Below, piece by piece: positions 1 through 12,500 of a stretch of 64,000 bases of DNA (within the stretch, counting starts at the first letter, position 1; each line of letters starts with the position of its first letter). This DNA is from Stratiolaelaps scimitus. Lineage: Eukaryota > Arthropoda > Arachnida > Mesostigmata > Laelapidae. Position numbers and translations under genes: made by a program. The stretch covers positions 1,798,001 to 1,862,000 of the forward strand of contig JABWDB010000021.1 of the NCBI GenBank assembly GCA_019614645.1, in the 5' to 3' direction. Under the pieces are notes generated by a model that made no database searches, was not told where the DNA came from, and saw only the letters and a program-made list of their open reading frames with translations.

Positions 1-3000
1 TCGATGTGGATGAAAATGACGGAAGGAAAGACGACGCCTGTTGATAATATTTAAAGCGTTTAGTCACTACTCAACAGTTACCAGCACCATCAGCCGCTGC
101 TGCAGTAGCAGTAGCAGAAAAACAGGTGGCGGGCTGCGGCCGGTCGCGCGCGACCCAAGAAAACAGACTGCTGTTCGGTCGAGACGGATGGTGTGTGCAC
201 CTTGCTTCGTCAAACTTATCTGGTGCCGATGACACCGTCGCGAAGATTCGAGTGACATTGGGTGAGAACAATTTTTTAAAAAATAAACGACAACAAAAAC
301 GCATACCACCACGACCACGATGAAAAACCGACGAAGAGTCACTGGCCACCCTCTCCTGTCGTCCACGTTACATTGCGCTGCATGGCGAGAGAAAAACGAA
401 GTAGACGTAAATGATGCAGAAATTAATTGGCGCTTTCGTGACCACTCGAGAGTCAAATGGAGGCTTGTGCCCAACATCGTCGCGTACCGAGCCGCTACCA
501 CCAGCATCACCAGTATCCACCGTATCCACGACGTACTAATGTGTATGGTCTTTTTCCCCGTTGTCGTCGTCGTCGTCAGTGCTGAAGATGTCGCTTCGTG
601 GTGGCGGTGACAACGGTGGTCGTGCGGTAGAAACTTGATACAGCAGCACAACACGAAAAGGACAACAACGAAACCTGCGCCAGAATCATCGGATCATCGG
701 CGACAGGAATAGCGGCCACACTGTGGCGATAGTGGGCAACAGAATCGGTAGCGGTTCGCGACACATTCTAATGATAATAATAATAATAATTATTATTATG
801 ATTCTTGTTGTTATTATTATTTTCACAAGAGAGGTATTTATCCTGCCTACCCTGCTTCCTATGGTCCTTTCAGTCCGTCTGTCCACACACACAGACATCC
901 CCCGATGCGTCGTCGTTGACGAAGGCGGCGAATCTACCGAAGAAGTCGAGAGCCTGTGGCCTGTGGCCTGATGATAGAAAACGCATAGACAGACAGACAG
1001 ACAGAGCAGATGGGAGACACAGCGGACAGATGCGACTGCGGCTGTAGCCACGACCCGACCGTGTTCCATCGATAGATTGATGGTAGCTAACCAAATATAT
1101 TTATGATATGGACATCACCTCATCGAGGGTTAAATGATTCTGATCATTGTGTCGGTACTCGTCGATTGCTTGGTCGATTGCTTGCTTCACTCGCTAGCTC
1201 ATGTACATCCCTATATTCGTGCTCGTAGATGTGTGCATCTGGATATGCAAGAGCCAACTGAAGTTCGTGTACACAAGTTGCGGGTTGTTGTTGTTGCGTT
1301 AGCCGAGAGTCCACTGCGCTACTGCACTGACTCTTCTTCATATCCAGCTCGCCGCCAGCTCATCAACAACAGAAGCATAGTAATTATAGTCGTCATACTC
1401 GGCATTGCTAATTACAGCGGCAATATATTTGTACCCAGATATCTATCTACATATATATATATATATATACATGGGCATATGTGATTGACCTTTTTTGTTC
1501 TTGCCTCCTCTCGTGCGATTTCTGCAATGCACCCAACCATAGCTCAGGTTAGTTTCTTATAATATTTCTGGTTCAATTGTTTTGCATCATAATGGGACTT
1601 AGAATGATCGAAAGGCTCTGAACTGAGTGAAGCTGTGAACTGAGTTCTTTTTTTGCCAAAGGAGAGACAGCTTAGATATTTGGGAAGCATGGGACGATAT
1701 TTGCACTTTATTTAAAAGGGTAACACAATCCTAGGTGAGTTATGTTGGGCCAAAATCTAACAAAATTTGCACAAAATAATCCAACAATCGCGCCGCTCCT
1801 TATTTCAGTGAGTTGTGCAGAAGGGTTACGTCTATACTGATAACAGCTTGCATCCGTTTGGTCTCTGGCAGAACGAATATAATAGCCGAATAGTCTAAGC
1901 AACCATGAAGGATTACCTATCAAGAACCAGGGAGAGGGGGAAGTCGCTACACCAGCAACAAAGTTTACGAAATGATTGCATGTTAATTCGCATCAGCAAA
2001 TAAACGCCGTTTTAATCACCGTTTCTCTATTACCGTCATTTCTCGTTGTTTACTTTATAGAATATATTGATTTTCATTAACGTTTACGTCTGCACATTGG
2101 CAACACTTGCCTGAACATCTTCTCTTCGCCATCTTAAATTATGTGTGAGATATTATCCAGTGCAGAAATTTTAACTGTATTATGTCCATTTCTCCCCATC
2201 GATAATACCGCATCTATCTCTCTCGTCACTCTCCTTGTTCTATGGGGGGTAGGGGGTGGGGGTGTAGTTCAATGGACAAAATCGAAACTTCATCTTTTTC
2301 CTCTGCTTTCTCACTTCTGTATCAAATTCGCCGCTGACCAAATATCATCGCCTTCGATGTCCACTGCCCGTTATTCTCTTGAGTTGTTCTCCGATGGCTG
2401 TTCTCTATTCGTTTTCATCTATTCTATACCGCCACATCTATCCAAAACTAGTAATGAAATACGTACCATCGGCGTGTTGTTGTGGTTGTTGTTGTTGTTG
2501 GTGGTGGTGGTGGTGAAATGATGATGATCATCATCATTTGGCAACGTTGGCGATGGCGATGTCCGCGGCTTCGAACGCGCCAATCTTTCTCTTTTCTGTA
2601 GCCGACAAACATCAGTCGCTTCTGGTGTTTGTCCTCGCGACAACATCGGTCCTGTGCCACGATCACTAGGCAACACCAGTCACAGCTGTCGCCGCTGCTG
2701 TTTTAGCAGTATTTTTAATTAAGCGAATTAGATCGAAAGCGAACAGACAACCGAAATAATGAGAAAATGAGTAGATACCGACATAAGAAACTATCTCATG
2801 CCGAGTCGGCAAATATCAGAGAGAGAAAGAGAGTTGAAATCACTACAACGTCCACCAATGGATAGTGCCACACTAAATGGTTACCCAACACATATAAGTA
2901 CAATATATGTGTGAGCAGAGCAGGCCATAGGATACAACTGATTGCCGCTACTTTCGGAGCCTGTCGGCGCTCACGGGGTAGACAGGCAGTCGTAGGCTCG

Positions 3001-4519
3001 CTGTCTTCCAGACGACACCGTGACCATGGCCGTCGTTGTTATCTTGAGATGGAGCAGCTATCCAGGCTAAAGTACACACCTACTATGATTCGTTCTTCAG
3101 GGTCCTTCCTAATGTCTGGATGCTCGATGTGTCGATGTCGATCGAGTGGTTAGCAGTAGCTGTTTGAGCGGCTATGGCGGCTTCTTTCTCTGTCATAGAC
3201 ACACGCACAAACAGAGGGACAGACAGGCTGGCAGATACTCATTCGTGTGTTTGTAATGTCATCGAGAGAAACGAATCCATGAAATGTGGTGACAACGCTG
3301 CCGACGATGACGCTGCATTCCAGGGCAATGGGTAGCTGTCTGGCTAGCCACCAGAAGTAGAAAGAAGAAAAAAGCGACGATGAAGAAAAAGATGATGTTG
3401 AGGAAGATGAGGGGGAAGACAAGAAGAATAGGTATATCATCCCATTACGATACGAGCTGGTCCACATATTTTACCACCACGAAGACGGGTGACCGTCGAA
3501 CAGCTCTCCTGTCAGGACAAAACAACAACGACAAAAAGCAAATGAGAAGCGTTTGTTGCTATAATCATCCAACAGTGAAAAAGCAATCGCATCAATGTAG
3601 TGTTATGAGTAGTAGTATCCAGTGGTGGTAACACAATTGGATACTTGGGGAACATCGCAGCGTTTGCATATGCATCCACTTTTATCTAGCGGTCTATCTA
3701 GTATATTATAAAAATTAGCGTCGCACGTTGAAGTCGGAGCGAACAGAAGAATTAGAGGAGAGAAAGCTAAGCTGCGTTAAGAAAGAACAAACCTCTTCAA
3801 ATGATCGAATAATTAGTTTGTTTAGGTTTAGCTTGTTCACTAAACACCACCATTATATTGCACAATATTTCGTGCTGATGATATAACATGATGATCACGG
3901 TGATAATGAAGCAGTAAAAAACCATCCGATAACAATTATTACGATGCTTCTAATTATTATTGTTAGAACTATTGTTATCACAATGATTATTATTTCGACA
4001 GTGTCACTAGTATAGGCGTTATGAACCAATAAAAATGACTGTCTATCTACATTGATTTATTGCTCATCAAAGCTACGTATAAACCGGTGATTATTCCGAG
4101 TCATAGGCACATAGAATTGATGCTTACCCATATTTGAGTTACTCTTTTTCCTATGATACCCAGCTCCAAAATCTGTAATGCCAACCAAACGGCCGAAGGG
4201 CCAAAGAGTACTTTAGATGGGTCCGCATCGTATTTTATATTTTGATGTGAAGTGTGCCCTTTGAGACCCATCTCAGTGTGCTGTGTTGTTGTAAATTCAG
4301 CTGCGGATCTCTGATAATAATAAAAATAATTATAATGGCCGACTGGTGTCGAGTCGCACTTTTACCAGCCGCTTTTTCCGGCCAATATAATGGGAGCTGA
4401 GATGTAGTCGAGGGCGGTGGTAAGTGAAATTTCCATTTCTGACACCCCGATCCAGGAACTGGGCAGATCTCCAAGAGTTAGCTGGTACGAATGGGGATCT
4501 CTGTTAAACCTGACAGTCG
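1..4519. other. Non-coding stretch with simple repeats
   Basis: No supported gene. It contains (AAT)n/(ATT)n at about 770-799, (AGAC)n near 987-1008, a 12-bp tandem duplication GTCGATTGCTTG near 1161-1184, (AT)n at 1451-1469, (TTG)n passing into (GGT)n at about 2473-2514, and the palindrome at 2516-2539. Open frames of up to 195 codons (minus 67-654) are repeat-driven (runs of Thr, Val and Ser) and have no recognisable domains. Confidence 0.6.
2516..2539. repeat. Perfect 24-bp palindrome
   Basis: The sequence is AAATGATGATGA followed by its exact reverse complement. It directly follows a (TTG)n(GGT)n tract, so it probably arose as an ATG/CAT microsatellite switching strand. It could form a cruciform, and no function is evident. 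Confidence 0.9.
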
Positions 4520-4605
4520 AGCCCGGTGGCCTGGTGGTGCATTTGTGTGTGCCCCGCAATTGGAGGAGACACGTAGGTGCACGGGTTCGACCAATCCCGG
4601 TGCAG
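4520..4605 (+). repeat. Possible tRNA-derived SINE head
   Basis: An A-box-like TGGCCTGGTGG at 4527-4537 is followed 57 bp later by a B-box-like GGTTCGACCAATCC at 4584-4597. The latter sits within a short T-arm-like hairpin (CGGG ... CCCG). This spacing fits tRNA-derived SINEs or class II tRNAs, but no complete cloverleaf with a 7-bp acceptor stem forms. It lies about 150 bp upstream of retrotransposon copy A, whose machinery could in principle mobilise SINEs. The element's 3' tail is not delimited. Confidence 0.33.
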
Positions 4606-4832
4606 ATTTGAATTTAGGGGTCCGTTTTAGGCAGCCTATCAGGCCAGCGGTCTTTGTAAAAGGCAGCATCGAAATAATGATGGCAGAAATCCCTGAGGGG
4701 ACATCATCATCATCATTACGAATAGAACTCAGGTAAAGTATTTTCTGAAAGCTGCCATCTCACGCTTTCCATGTTGCTCGATAGCTAATGCGCGATGCCC
4801 GCCACTCGTTCACCGCGGGGAAATACTGCATC

Positions 4833-4874
4833 ATACACACACACACGCACATATATATATATATATATATATAT
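4833..4874. repeat. (AC)n followed by (AT)n microsatellite inside retrotransposon copy A
   Basis: A short AC run passes into a clean (AT)12 tract at 4851-4874. It occupies the place where copy B encodes about 18 residues between the KY and GHG blocks. The reading frame stays open across it (an IYIYIY stretch). Confidence 0.9.
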
Positions 4875-4999
4875 GTAGACGGCCACGGCACCCTCATTGC
4901 TAATTTACTCGAAAGAGTCTATTGCAGGATGATCCGCGCCACCGCGGACACCAGGACCCTTCCTTCTGCAGCGTCTTCTCCTCGCTGTGAGGCAAAGAG

Positions 5000-5060
5000 G
5001 CAATGCCATCCCCTCCCTTGGAACCATACCGAATGGTCCCAAGGGAGGGGATGGCATTGC
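5000..5060. repeat. Near-perfect inverted repeat (28-bp arms, 5-bp loop)
   Basis: The left arm is 5000-5027 and the right arm 5033-5060. They are complementary at 27 of 28 positions around the loop ACCGA. The left arm is the part of retrotransposon copy A that encodes RGNAIPSLGT, so the right arm is an inverted duplicate of coding sequence rather than an original 3' UTR hairpin. The fold would be very stable as RNA. Confidence 0.9.
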
Positions 5061-5130
5061 TTGGGACTTCTCTAATTATTGGTTCTTTTAAGACACACAA
5101 TCGTATCGACCCGGAGTATGCCTCATATAA

Positions 5131-5134
<4 letters not shown>

Positions 5135-5165
<31 letters not shown>
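5135..5165. repeat. (TA)n microsatellite
   Basis: Uninterrupted TA tract of about 31 bp, lying 44 bp after the end of retrotransposon copy A. Confidence 0.95.
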
Positions 5166-5168
<3 letters not shown>

Positions 5169-8100
5169 GTAGGTAAAAAGAAGTTAAATGGAGTCGACCT
5201 ATTTCCTCTTATCGATACCATACCCGCCTTGGCTTTTGGCTCTGCTGTGTTGCCCATTGAGGGGTTTAGCTATTCCGTTGTTGGCGACGTTTGTCATCCA
5301 TGACTTGTTGTTCGGCTGTGGCTGGCGACTATGCGGCGCATTGTCATCAATCCACTCAGTGGCACAACATCTACTCTCTCTCTCTCTCTCAATCACCCCA
5401 CGCATGCACTCACGTACCCGGCCATATCGACGACATCCACCAGGACGTGGCCCATCGCTGGCAGCGACGCAATGGGTTGACCACCTATTGATTGATGCAA
5501 TGACCAATCGGTCGCTTCTTCTTCGCACATGTAATGGATCTCGCTCCGTGTAACTCTATGGACAACAACAGAGAATGAAGATTGCTTGTTATGCGTCTGA
5601 CGTGGGTACGTCCTGCTCAGCAACTCGCGAGCGGTTGGTCGATTGATCGGACAGTCGACGGTAGTTCAGTGGGCAGTTTGTTTCCTTTCTTGATGCTTTG
5701 TTGGTTCCTAGTTGTGGTGGCGGGGTGGCGAATTGAGTTGTTCCTCAGCTAACGAGGCACAAAAATGCGAAGGAGGGGTAGTGATGTCCTCGGCGAAGTG
5801 CACTTCATCATCATCATCATCATCGGTGTCGGTATTGGCTCGTTTTCAGACGCGTTCTTGGCTGACCGTCACTGGCCGACTAACTCTTTTCAGAGTCGAA
5901 AGTCGGACGGCAGATATACCGTCATCATTTTCGAACATCACCATCATGTATGAGTAGAACACACACAAGCTACGTCAAAGAGTAGTAGGAGGAGGATGAG
6001 GAGGAGATAGACGGGAACAAAGGGACAAAAAGAAAAAAATGGAAAGAAAAGACCAGATGACCGCGTCACGAAATTGGCTTTTCTCTTCGTCTGCTGCTGC
6101 GGCTTTTTCTTTTGCTTCCACTTTCTTGCTCTGCGGATTGCCAAAAAAAAAATCTGCGAAACACGACGAGCGCATTATTGAATGAATGGTCAACATTGAG
6201 CCTGATTTTGGAGCCAAAAGGAAATAACGCATATGTGATCGAGGTGGTCGATATGACGCCGTTTGTGAAACCACAAACGCCAATTGTCCTTCCCAGGCAC
6301 ACAGGGACAACTCCAGGAAATATTCTGTCTCCCTTGGCACCGAATGTAGCCGTTTTCTTCCGTTTGATCTTATTTTTCAAAACTGCCACCATACGAGAAG
6401 TAGTTGGCTTTTCTTGACTCATTGTACTAACCAAGTAGTTAGTTGTCCACTATATGTGGGGAACAAAGTTGTGAAATTCAGCTTGTGATCGACGACGCGG
6501 CAGTGACGCGAAGGCAATATATTCGTTTTGTCAATGTAATCATAGAAAAATCGACATAAATCATTACCTAGTTGTTTGGTTAACCTTCGTTTTGCTCGGC
6601 TTGCCAGGCGAGTCTGTACAATCGTGAGCAAGTCATAGACAACTGTGTGGTCGCTATATGGACGAGCCTTATTATTAAGCCAGTTGAGATAACCTTAAAT
6701 ATGATTGTGCTTTTTATTCTTAGGCTATTTCCATCATTGATCGTTTCTGTATGGGACAGGTCCCCATCGGAGATAGGATCTTTCTTTTTCGGTAACAAAC
6801 AACGGTACGTGAAAGGGAATCAAAAGTCGAATGGTGTCGATAGTTTACGATGACCAATCATCATCGATTGGTCAATCGGATCACGTTCAATGTAGCACAA
6901 GCAAGCTGAGTGGCGTTTGTGTCCGTGTGTGAGACAAAGTTAAGAAAGGCAAGCGCGCTCGCTTCTGCTATACAACAAATTCAAGCGCGAGGTTGAAACA
7001 AGAGTGATCGAATCGAAGAATGTTACTCAGATCGAATCGGCGATGTATACAGACTTCTTCCATAATAACACGCGCTCGATGCGAGCAACGCGAGATTCGC
7101 TTGCTTTTGCTGAAGGCGGCACCAGGACATATCCTCCCTAGATCTCGCTCAACTCGACTTGAGTGCAAGTTTGTGTTATTTTAGACGAGATTAGTTTACA
7201 GTGAAAACAGTGCTTCCAGAAGAGATATAGGCTGAAAGATCGATAGGCGAGAAGAGACAGAGAGAGAAAAACACATCGATTTTAGGTCCCTCTGTAACGA
7301 TGCCAACGGATGTCGGAAACGCGTCGTCCTCTGCGAAAACGCCAAGGCAGCAGTGATGGTGTTTCGTTTGCGCTATCATAACAAACAAAAGCGCGTACAA
7401 TCGAGCAGCAGAACACCATAGCCTCCATCTTTCTTCTGGGCTCAGACAGAGCCCGCGAACTGATGGCGACAGGCGTCAGATCAAGACCCTCGACAACTCT
7501 GACACTGCAAAGCAATAAGAGAAACGAAGATCAGGAGACAACATTTCGAGGCGGTCTATTCGATTTCGATTTACCACTGTTTTCGTCATTTGTCGAAAAG
7601 CCACCAATAGTTGAGATTAAGGAGGATCGATTTGCCACTGTTGAATGGTAACACAAGTTCACTACTCACCTTAGACCAACTAAATTTCCCGAGCTTGCTG
7701 TGAGACGCCTTAGAATGGTCTATACAGATTTTATGCATGTAACGTAGTCTATTCGCCATGCAACTATACAATTGCGCAGCAACTCGGCGAACAAAATACG
7801 CTACATGTATCTGGGAACAAGAAGGATCGGTACAAATGTTTGTTGTAATCGACACTGGATATAGACGTGTAAAACGATGCTGTATCTTTATGCAAATTTG
7901 TTGCAAATGAAGGCACAGAAGACCATTCTGATCTCAGAGCTATCGGAAGGATTATAAGCGCAAAGGAAGAAACGAAATAAATTGATCGCATCAATTCCAT
8001 ACGGTTCTGATAATGAAACAATGGCCCATAATTCGGATAGTTTCTCTTGGTGGTGGTCTGCTGTGGATATTGAGTGGAACATGTCTACGATCCAGCACCT

Positions 8101-8369
8101 GAAAACGTTCCATATAAAAGAGGTTTAATACACCACTAACAGCCAACGTGTAACCAAATGATTATCGGCAGCAGCAGCAACATGAACAATAACAACATGA
8201 ATAAAATAATAACAGCAACAATAATAACCACGTGTGCGAGTAGTAGTAGTAGTAGTAATAACGTCTGCATGATTACATAGCCTTGCATTTATCTTGAGGC
8301 GGCCACACTCCCTATTGGCTCCCAGCAGGGGGGACATGACACCAAACGCGTGCCGGATATCGATTCGGT

Positions 8370-8373
<4 letters not shown>

Positions 8374-8400
<27 letters not shown>
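8374..8400. repeat. (TA)n microsatellite
   Basis: Uninterrupted TA tract of 27 bp. Confidence 0.95.
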
Positions 8401-9454
8401 GCATCTGATTTATCGGGAGACAGCACATTAGTATTGTATTTGTTATATGATTGTGCTGGTGGTGGTGGTGGCTGTGGCGATGAGACTGTAAACAGCCTTT
8501 GGCCTTCTAATATGACGCGGTAATGCGCGTGGTGATTGCTATACGTTCTGTAGTCTACAGTTAACCCCCGTTGGGTCGAACGTTTCGTTTAACTTCAATA
8601 AAATGACACGAAACACAGTTGTGAATATTGACGCCAGGGGGGTTACCTGACACCTTAGGGGCTTGTTAACACCTTAAGCAAGCTGAAATTGTGTGGTTTC
8701 GAAAGTATGTGATAATTATTAATCGGTTTCAATTGATTCTGTCAATTTAAATTCTCATAAACAATAGCGCAGCTTCTGTTATTCAGAGGAGATTTCTATT
8801 GCTCGTCTGTTGAATCGCCCCATATGTATTATAACGCTCGTCATTAGATACGTTTCCGATGCGGTTGAGTTAGGTGTGTCAAAGCAAAACTCTGTTTGAA
8901 AACTGAATTATTATATATATATATATATATAGCGAAGAACAGCGGTATGACCACCGTGGCCTACATATATATATATATACACATATGCATTTTAATCCCT
9001 AGAATAATAACAATCCTACCGGTTGCTGTATCGGCTGTGGTAATATCAAAAGTACTTAATCTCTCTATCCCCCTCTATTCATGTTTCTCACTCGTTTGCC
9101 CCATCCATTCGTAGAGAGAAGAAAGGAAGACAGAGGGGCTAAGCCCCCCCCCGTCCCCGTCGATCTAAATGTGACCACATATGAGACGATCTCGACACGG
9201 GCGGCTCGTATGCCGAAGCTCGCTGTCCTCTACGCGGGAGACTTCACACCTTCGGGTAACTCTCCCCATCCTCCTGTTCCTTGCTTCGCCTTCTTCTTCT
9301 TCTCCTGAACCGGCGAAATGTCCCGTCTCTTGAACAGCATAGGGCGGGTGTGGCGGCGATGACGACAGTCGATAGTACAACCACCAGCGTCATGTGCTAA
9401 ATGGCGCATGCTACCCCAAGGATCATAATGAGGCCAAATCTGCGCCGGCAGCGC

Positions 9455-9515
9455 CGCTTCCTGGCGCAGTGAGCTGCTGACTCGCAGCTATTCCCCTTCG
9501 AGCGGGATAACGCCG
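9455..9515 (+). repeat. Degenerate tRNA-like sequence (possible SINE fragment)
   Basis: TGGCGCAGTGAG at 9462-9473 fits the RNA polymerase III A box at 11 of 12 positions. It is followed by a perfect 6-bp hairpin AGCTGC-TGACTC-GCAGCT (9472-9489) in the anticodon-arm position. A weak B-box-like CTTCGAGCGGG follows at 9496-9506. The A-to-B spacing of 34 bp is short and the T-stem is poor, so this is not a functional tRNA gene. It may be a tRNA pseudogene or SINE relic. Confidence 0.25.
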
Positions 9516-12500
9516 TGTGCTTTAGGCCCTCGCTCTCTTACCACCCAAGAGCGGGTCACACATAATATAACTGCCCTCTGGGTGGTGCTGTGGTGACTCC
9601 TGAACTGAACGATAAGCTCAGCCGGCCCAGCAGTGGTCGCTCAGATAAGTATACTAGTCGTAAGTATAATATAACAGCAGCAAACGGAGGTAGTGGAGCC
9701 GTCGAAGTGGGAGGAAGTAAGAATTGAGGGATTTTGCTTAAAAATACGTCTTCGCTTTCCCTCTCTCTCTCTCTCTCATTCTCTACATATGTATATACAT
9801 TACGACGACACAGGATGTGTGTATATCCCATTGGGCTTTCGAGCCCATACTTCGTGGTGGCCATTGACGACCTTAAAGACCTTTTGGGATTCGGACTCAT
9901 CGAGAGAGACCCAGGGGCGACGGTGGTTGTGTGAACCCGATGATGATGACTACTGCTGCTTAGTGTAGGCGTAGTGCGTTGGATCTGGTTCGTAGTAGTT
10001 CTCAAGTCCTGTTCGGCTATCCGGAGGCGTTGGGTGTATTTTAGCTGATCTCTCATAGTTCTGGGCCGCATTCGAAATGGGAGAACGAAAGCCAGGGAGA
10101 AAGGGACAGGGAGAGAGAGAGAGAGAGCAAGTGAATGTGCAAGAAATGATCTGCGAAGTTATAATGTCAGTACAAAAATGGACCCTTCCAGCAGTCGTGC
10201 AGGGAGCCTCGTATGTGGTAATTTGGACTGTGCCGGACAGGCCTCTACTAGCCTGAGTAGAGACCACCAATACATGGTAGTAGTAGTAGTATCACATGCA
10301 ACCTTCGACGCTTCGTCCCGTAGCGCCTTTTCTCTCTCACTCTCTGTCGATGTGGTGTTACGCGTCGAATGTTCCTTATCGTAAGTAGTACATATGTCGC
10401 GGTGTTCTCAGCCCAATAGCCCATTGCTCTAGAAACGCGCAATGGATAAGCGCGGTCTTTCCCCGGTTGCCCTACGGTGTCCGCTGTTAGACACTAATCA
10501 CAAGACGACTACTCAGCTATTGAATGACCATAAGAAAGAGCGAGAGAGAGGAAGCCTGTCGAGGGTTCGAGAACGGCTCTTACAAACTGATGCTTGCCGG
10601 ACTCACCAATGTCTGATGTGGAGCTCTGACGGCTGTGATATTTTTCCCCGGATGCTCCTCAATTCTCGATTCTAAAAGGAATCGAGCTTCGGCTTCGAGG
10701 GCTAGTCGTTGACACCGCACGGGGAGCGATTCCACCAAATGAAGTTGCTGCTGTCGGATATAGAATGAGTACATTTGTAATATACTCAGCGGAGCTATGC
10801 GGAAAACGTAAGCGCGAACGCATTCCTAATGCGCTCAACAGATGTGCGCCCATCATCAGGATGCTTCTGTGAACGCTGCTGAAATCGTACCCTAACCATC
10901 ATCAAGTTCGCTCTCTGGACACAAAGCTCGATGGTCTGAATTCTGCAGAGATATTTTTTGTTTTTTACTTACTGGTCATCGGTGGAAATAAATGTCGGCA
11001 ATATTTGTCTTTCTTTACGGCTTCAAACAGCCGCCGATACTGATGCCGATGCCGATGCCAGGTTCGTTGCGGTTGTGGCGTTGGCGGCTGTTGGGGCGAC
11101 GACGACGACCTCCTCCTGACGCGACCACTTTGGTTTTGTTGTTGCTTTCTATTGCTGCTGATGCTTGTTCAAAGCTCTTATGATCCCACTAGTCGTCTCT
11201 GGGGGCGGTAGAAAAGGGACGCGGCGGCGGCGGCGGCTTCTTCCGCCGCCGCCGCCGCCGCAATCGCCGCCACAGGGCCAACTGTGTGCGGCTCTTCAAC
11301 GTTTGACTTTTCTAATTCTCCGTCCATATCCTCTATCTTCTCCTGGTCTTCTTCGTTTTCATCTTGTTCTTTTTCTTCATGTCTAATGTCCATCGCGGAC
11401 TCGCTCGCTCGCTCGCTTCGTCTCGTTATTCCCTGCTCGCTGTCTTCGGACATTTCTTCGGCTACGAAGGCCAGCTTTCTTTCCTGCCTACCTGCCGTTC
11501 GTCTGTCTGTCTGTCTGCGTTGCTTGTTACCTTGCTTTTGCTAGGCTGGCTGCTGTTGCTACTCGTGAGTCTTCAGTGAGTAGTCTTCAGCATGCGACGC
11601 GAGTAGGGGTCACTTCGTTGACCCCAACTCTTGGCCCTCCCTCTGTCCGTTTGGCATCCCACTGTGAGCGCCTTCGATCTACTCCACCGGATAGCAGCTA
11701 ACACGGCTGGTCGAGAGCCGCACGCACACCACCACCACCACCACCGCCGCCGCCACCACGACCACATGATTCAGGCATCGAAAGGCAGCAGGAAAGATCC
11801 AGCAGCGGCAACAAAAAGCTGGCTGGCAATAGCCGGAGGAGCAGCAGCAGCGATGACGGCAGCAGCAGCAACGGCAACCCCTGTACCCAGTGCGCTTCTA
11901 CACCGGCAGCATCGCTACCACCTCATCTAATCTCATCGCTACCAAGTGAACCGGGGGATGAGCAGAGACGACCCAAGCAGCACGATGACAGCTCAAGACG
12001 ACGACACGCTGGTGAAACTGCTCACTCACATTATCCCTCACCCCCATGCCATCTATCCATGCGATACTCAACAAAGCTCGGCTGGTCAGCGCTACACAGC
12101 AACTCCAAATGGTTGTTGTCGTTGTTTCCTCATGTGGCCACGTGCAGTGTGCGCTCACCTCGCGGTCTCTCACTCACTCACGCGATCAGAGACGACGAAG
12201 TAGTTGGACATCGAAGAAAGGATGGGGGGATGTAAATATCTCGAGGTAGGAGATGCATAGGCGCTCGACTCGTTCGTTTTGTCGTACGAGTCGCTGCTGA
12301 GACCACGACGGTGTGTGGCCTGTCCATCCATATCGCTTTGTGGTGCAGAAAACAAGCGATGAAACAACAAACGGGACATCGTGCACCTCTCGGCGTCTCA
12401 TCGAGGACAGGAGAGGAGAGGGAGAAGTTAAACCGTACCAGTGAAGGTGCCACTCCCTGCTGGGATACAACAACAACAACAACATCGTGAACGCCAACGC

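Larger units (their letters stand above)
4752..5091 (+). mobile_element. Decayed 3' tail of a non-LTR retrotransposon (copy A)
   Basis: Translation across two frames recovers the C-terminal end of a LINE-type reverse transcriptase polyprotein. It reads LPSHAFHVAR, a stop, then MRDARHSFTAGKY, then VDGHGTLIANLLERVYCRMI followed by RATADTRT. After a one-base frameshift near 4960 it reads PFLLQRLLLAVRQRGNAIPS and LGT. The SFL.QRLS.A.QRGNA ending is a hallmark of these elements, and the middle part aligns with copy B at 13104-13484. The remnant is broken by an in-frame stop, the frameshift and an (AC)n(TA)n microsatellite at 4833-4874 sitting where about 18 codons should be. The last codons are inverted and repeated to form a hairpin (5000-5060). 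The frame then stops at 5089-5091. This is a dead 5'-truncated copy, probably of an RTE- or Jockey-like clade. The clade cannot be settled from the tail. Confidence 0.75.
5092..9454. other. Non-coding stretch
   Basis: It holds (TA)n at 5135-5165, (CT)n at 5374-5390, (TA)n at 8374-8400 and 8911-8931 and a shorter one near 8965-8980. The 6.1-8.1 kb part is less repetitive than its neighbours. Several 60-120 codon frames overlap there on both strands (plus 6112-6417, minus 6066-6434, minus 7586-7906). I recognise none of them, and they look like chance openings or unrecognised old transposon sequence. Confidence 0.5.

Noticed and set aside
6066..7906. Cluster of 60-120 codon frames on both strands in a less repetitive stretch
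   Set aside because: No conserved motif was recognised in any frame, and one donor-like AAG|GTGAGT on the minus strand near 7670 is not enough to propose a gene. It could be old transposon sequence.
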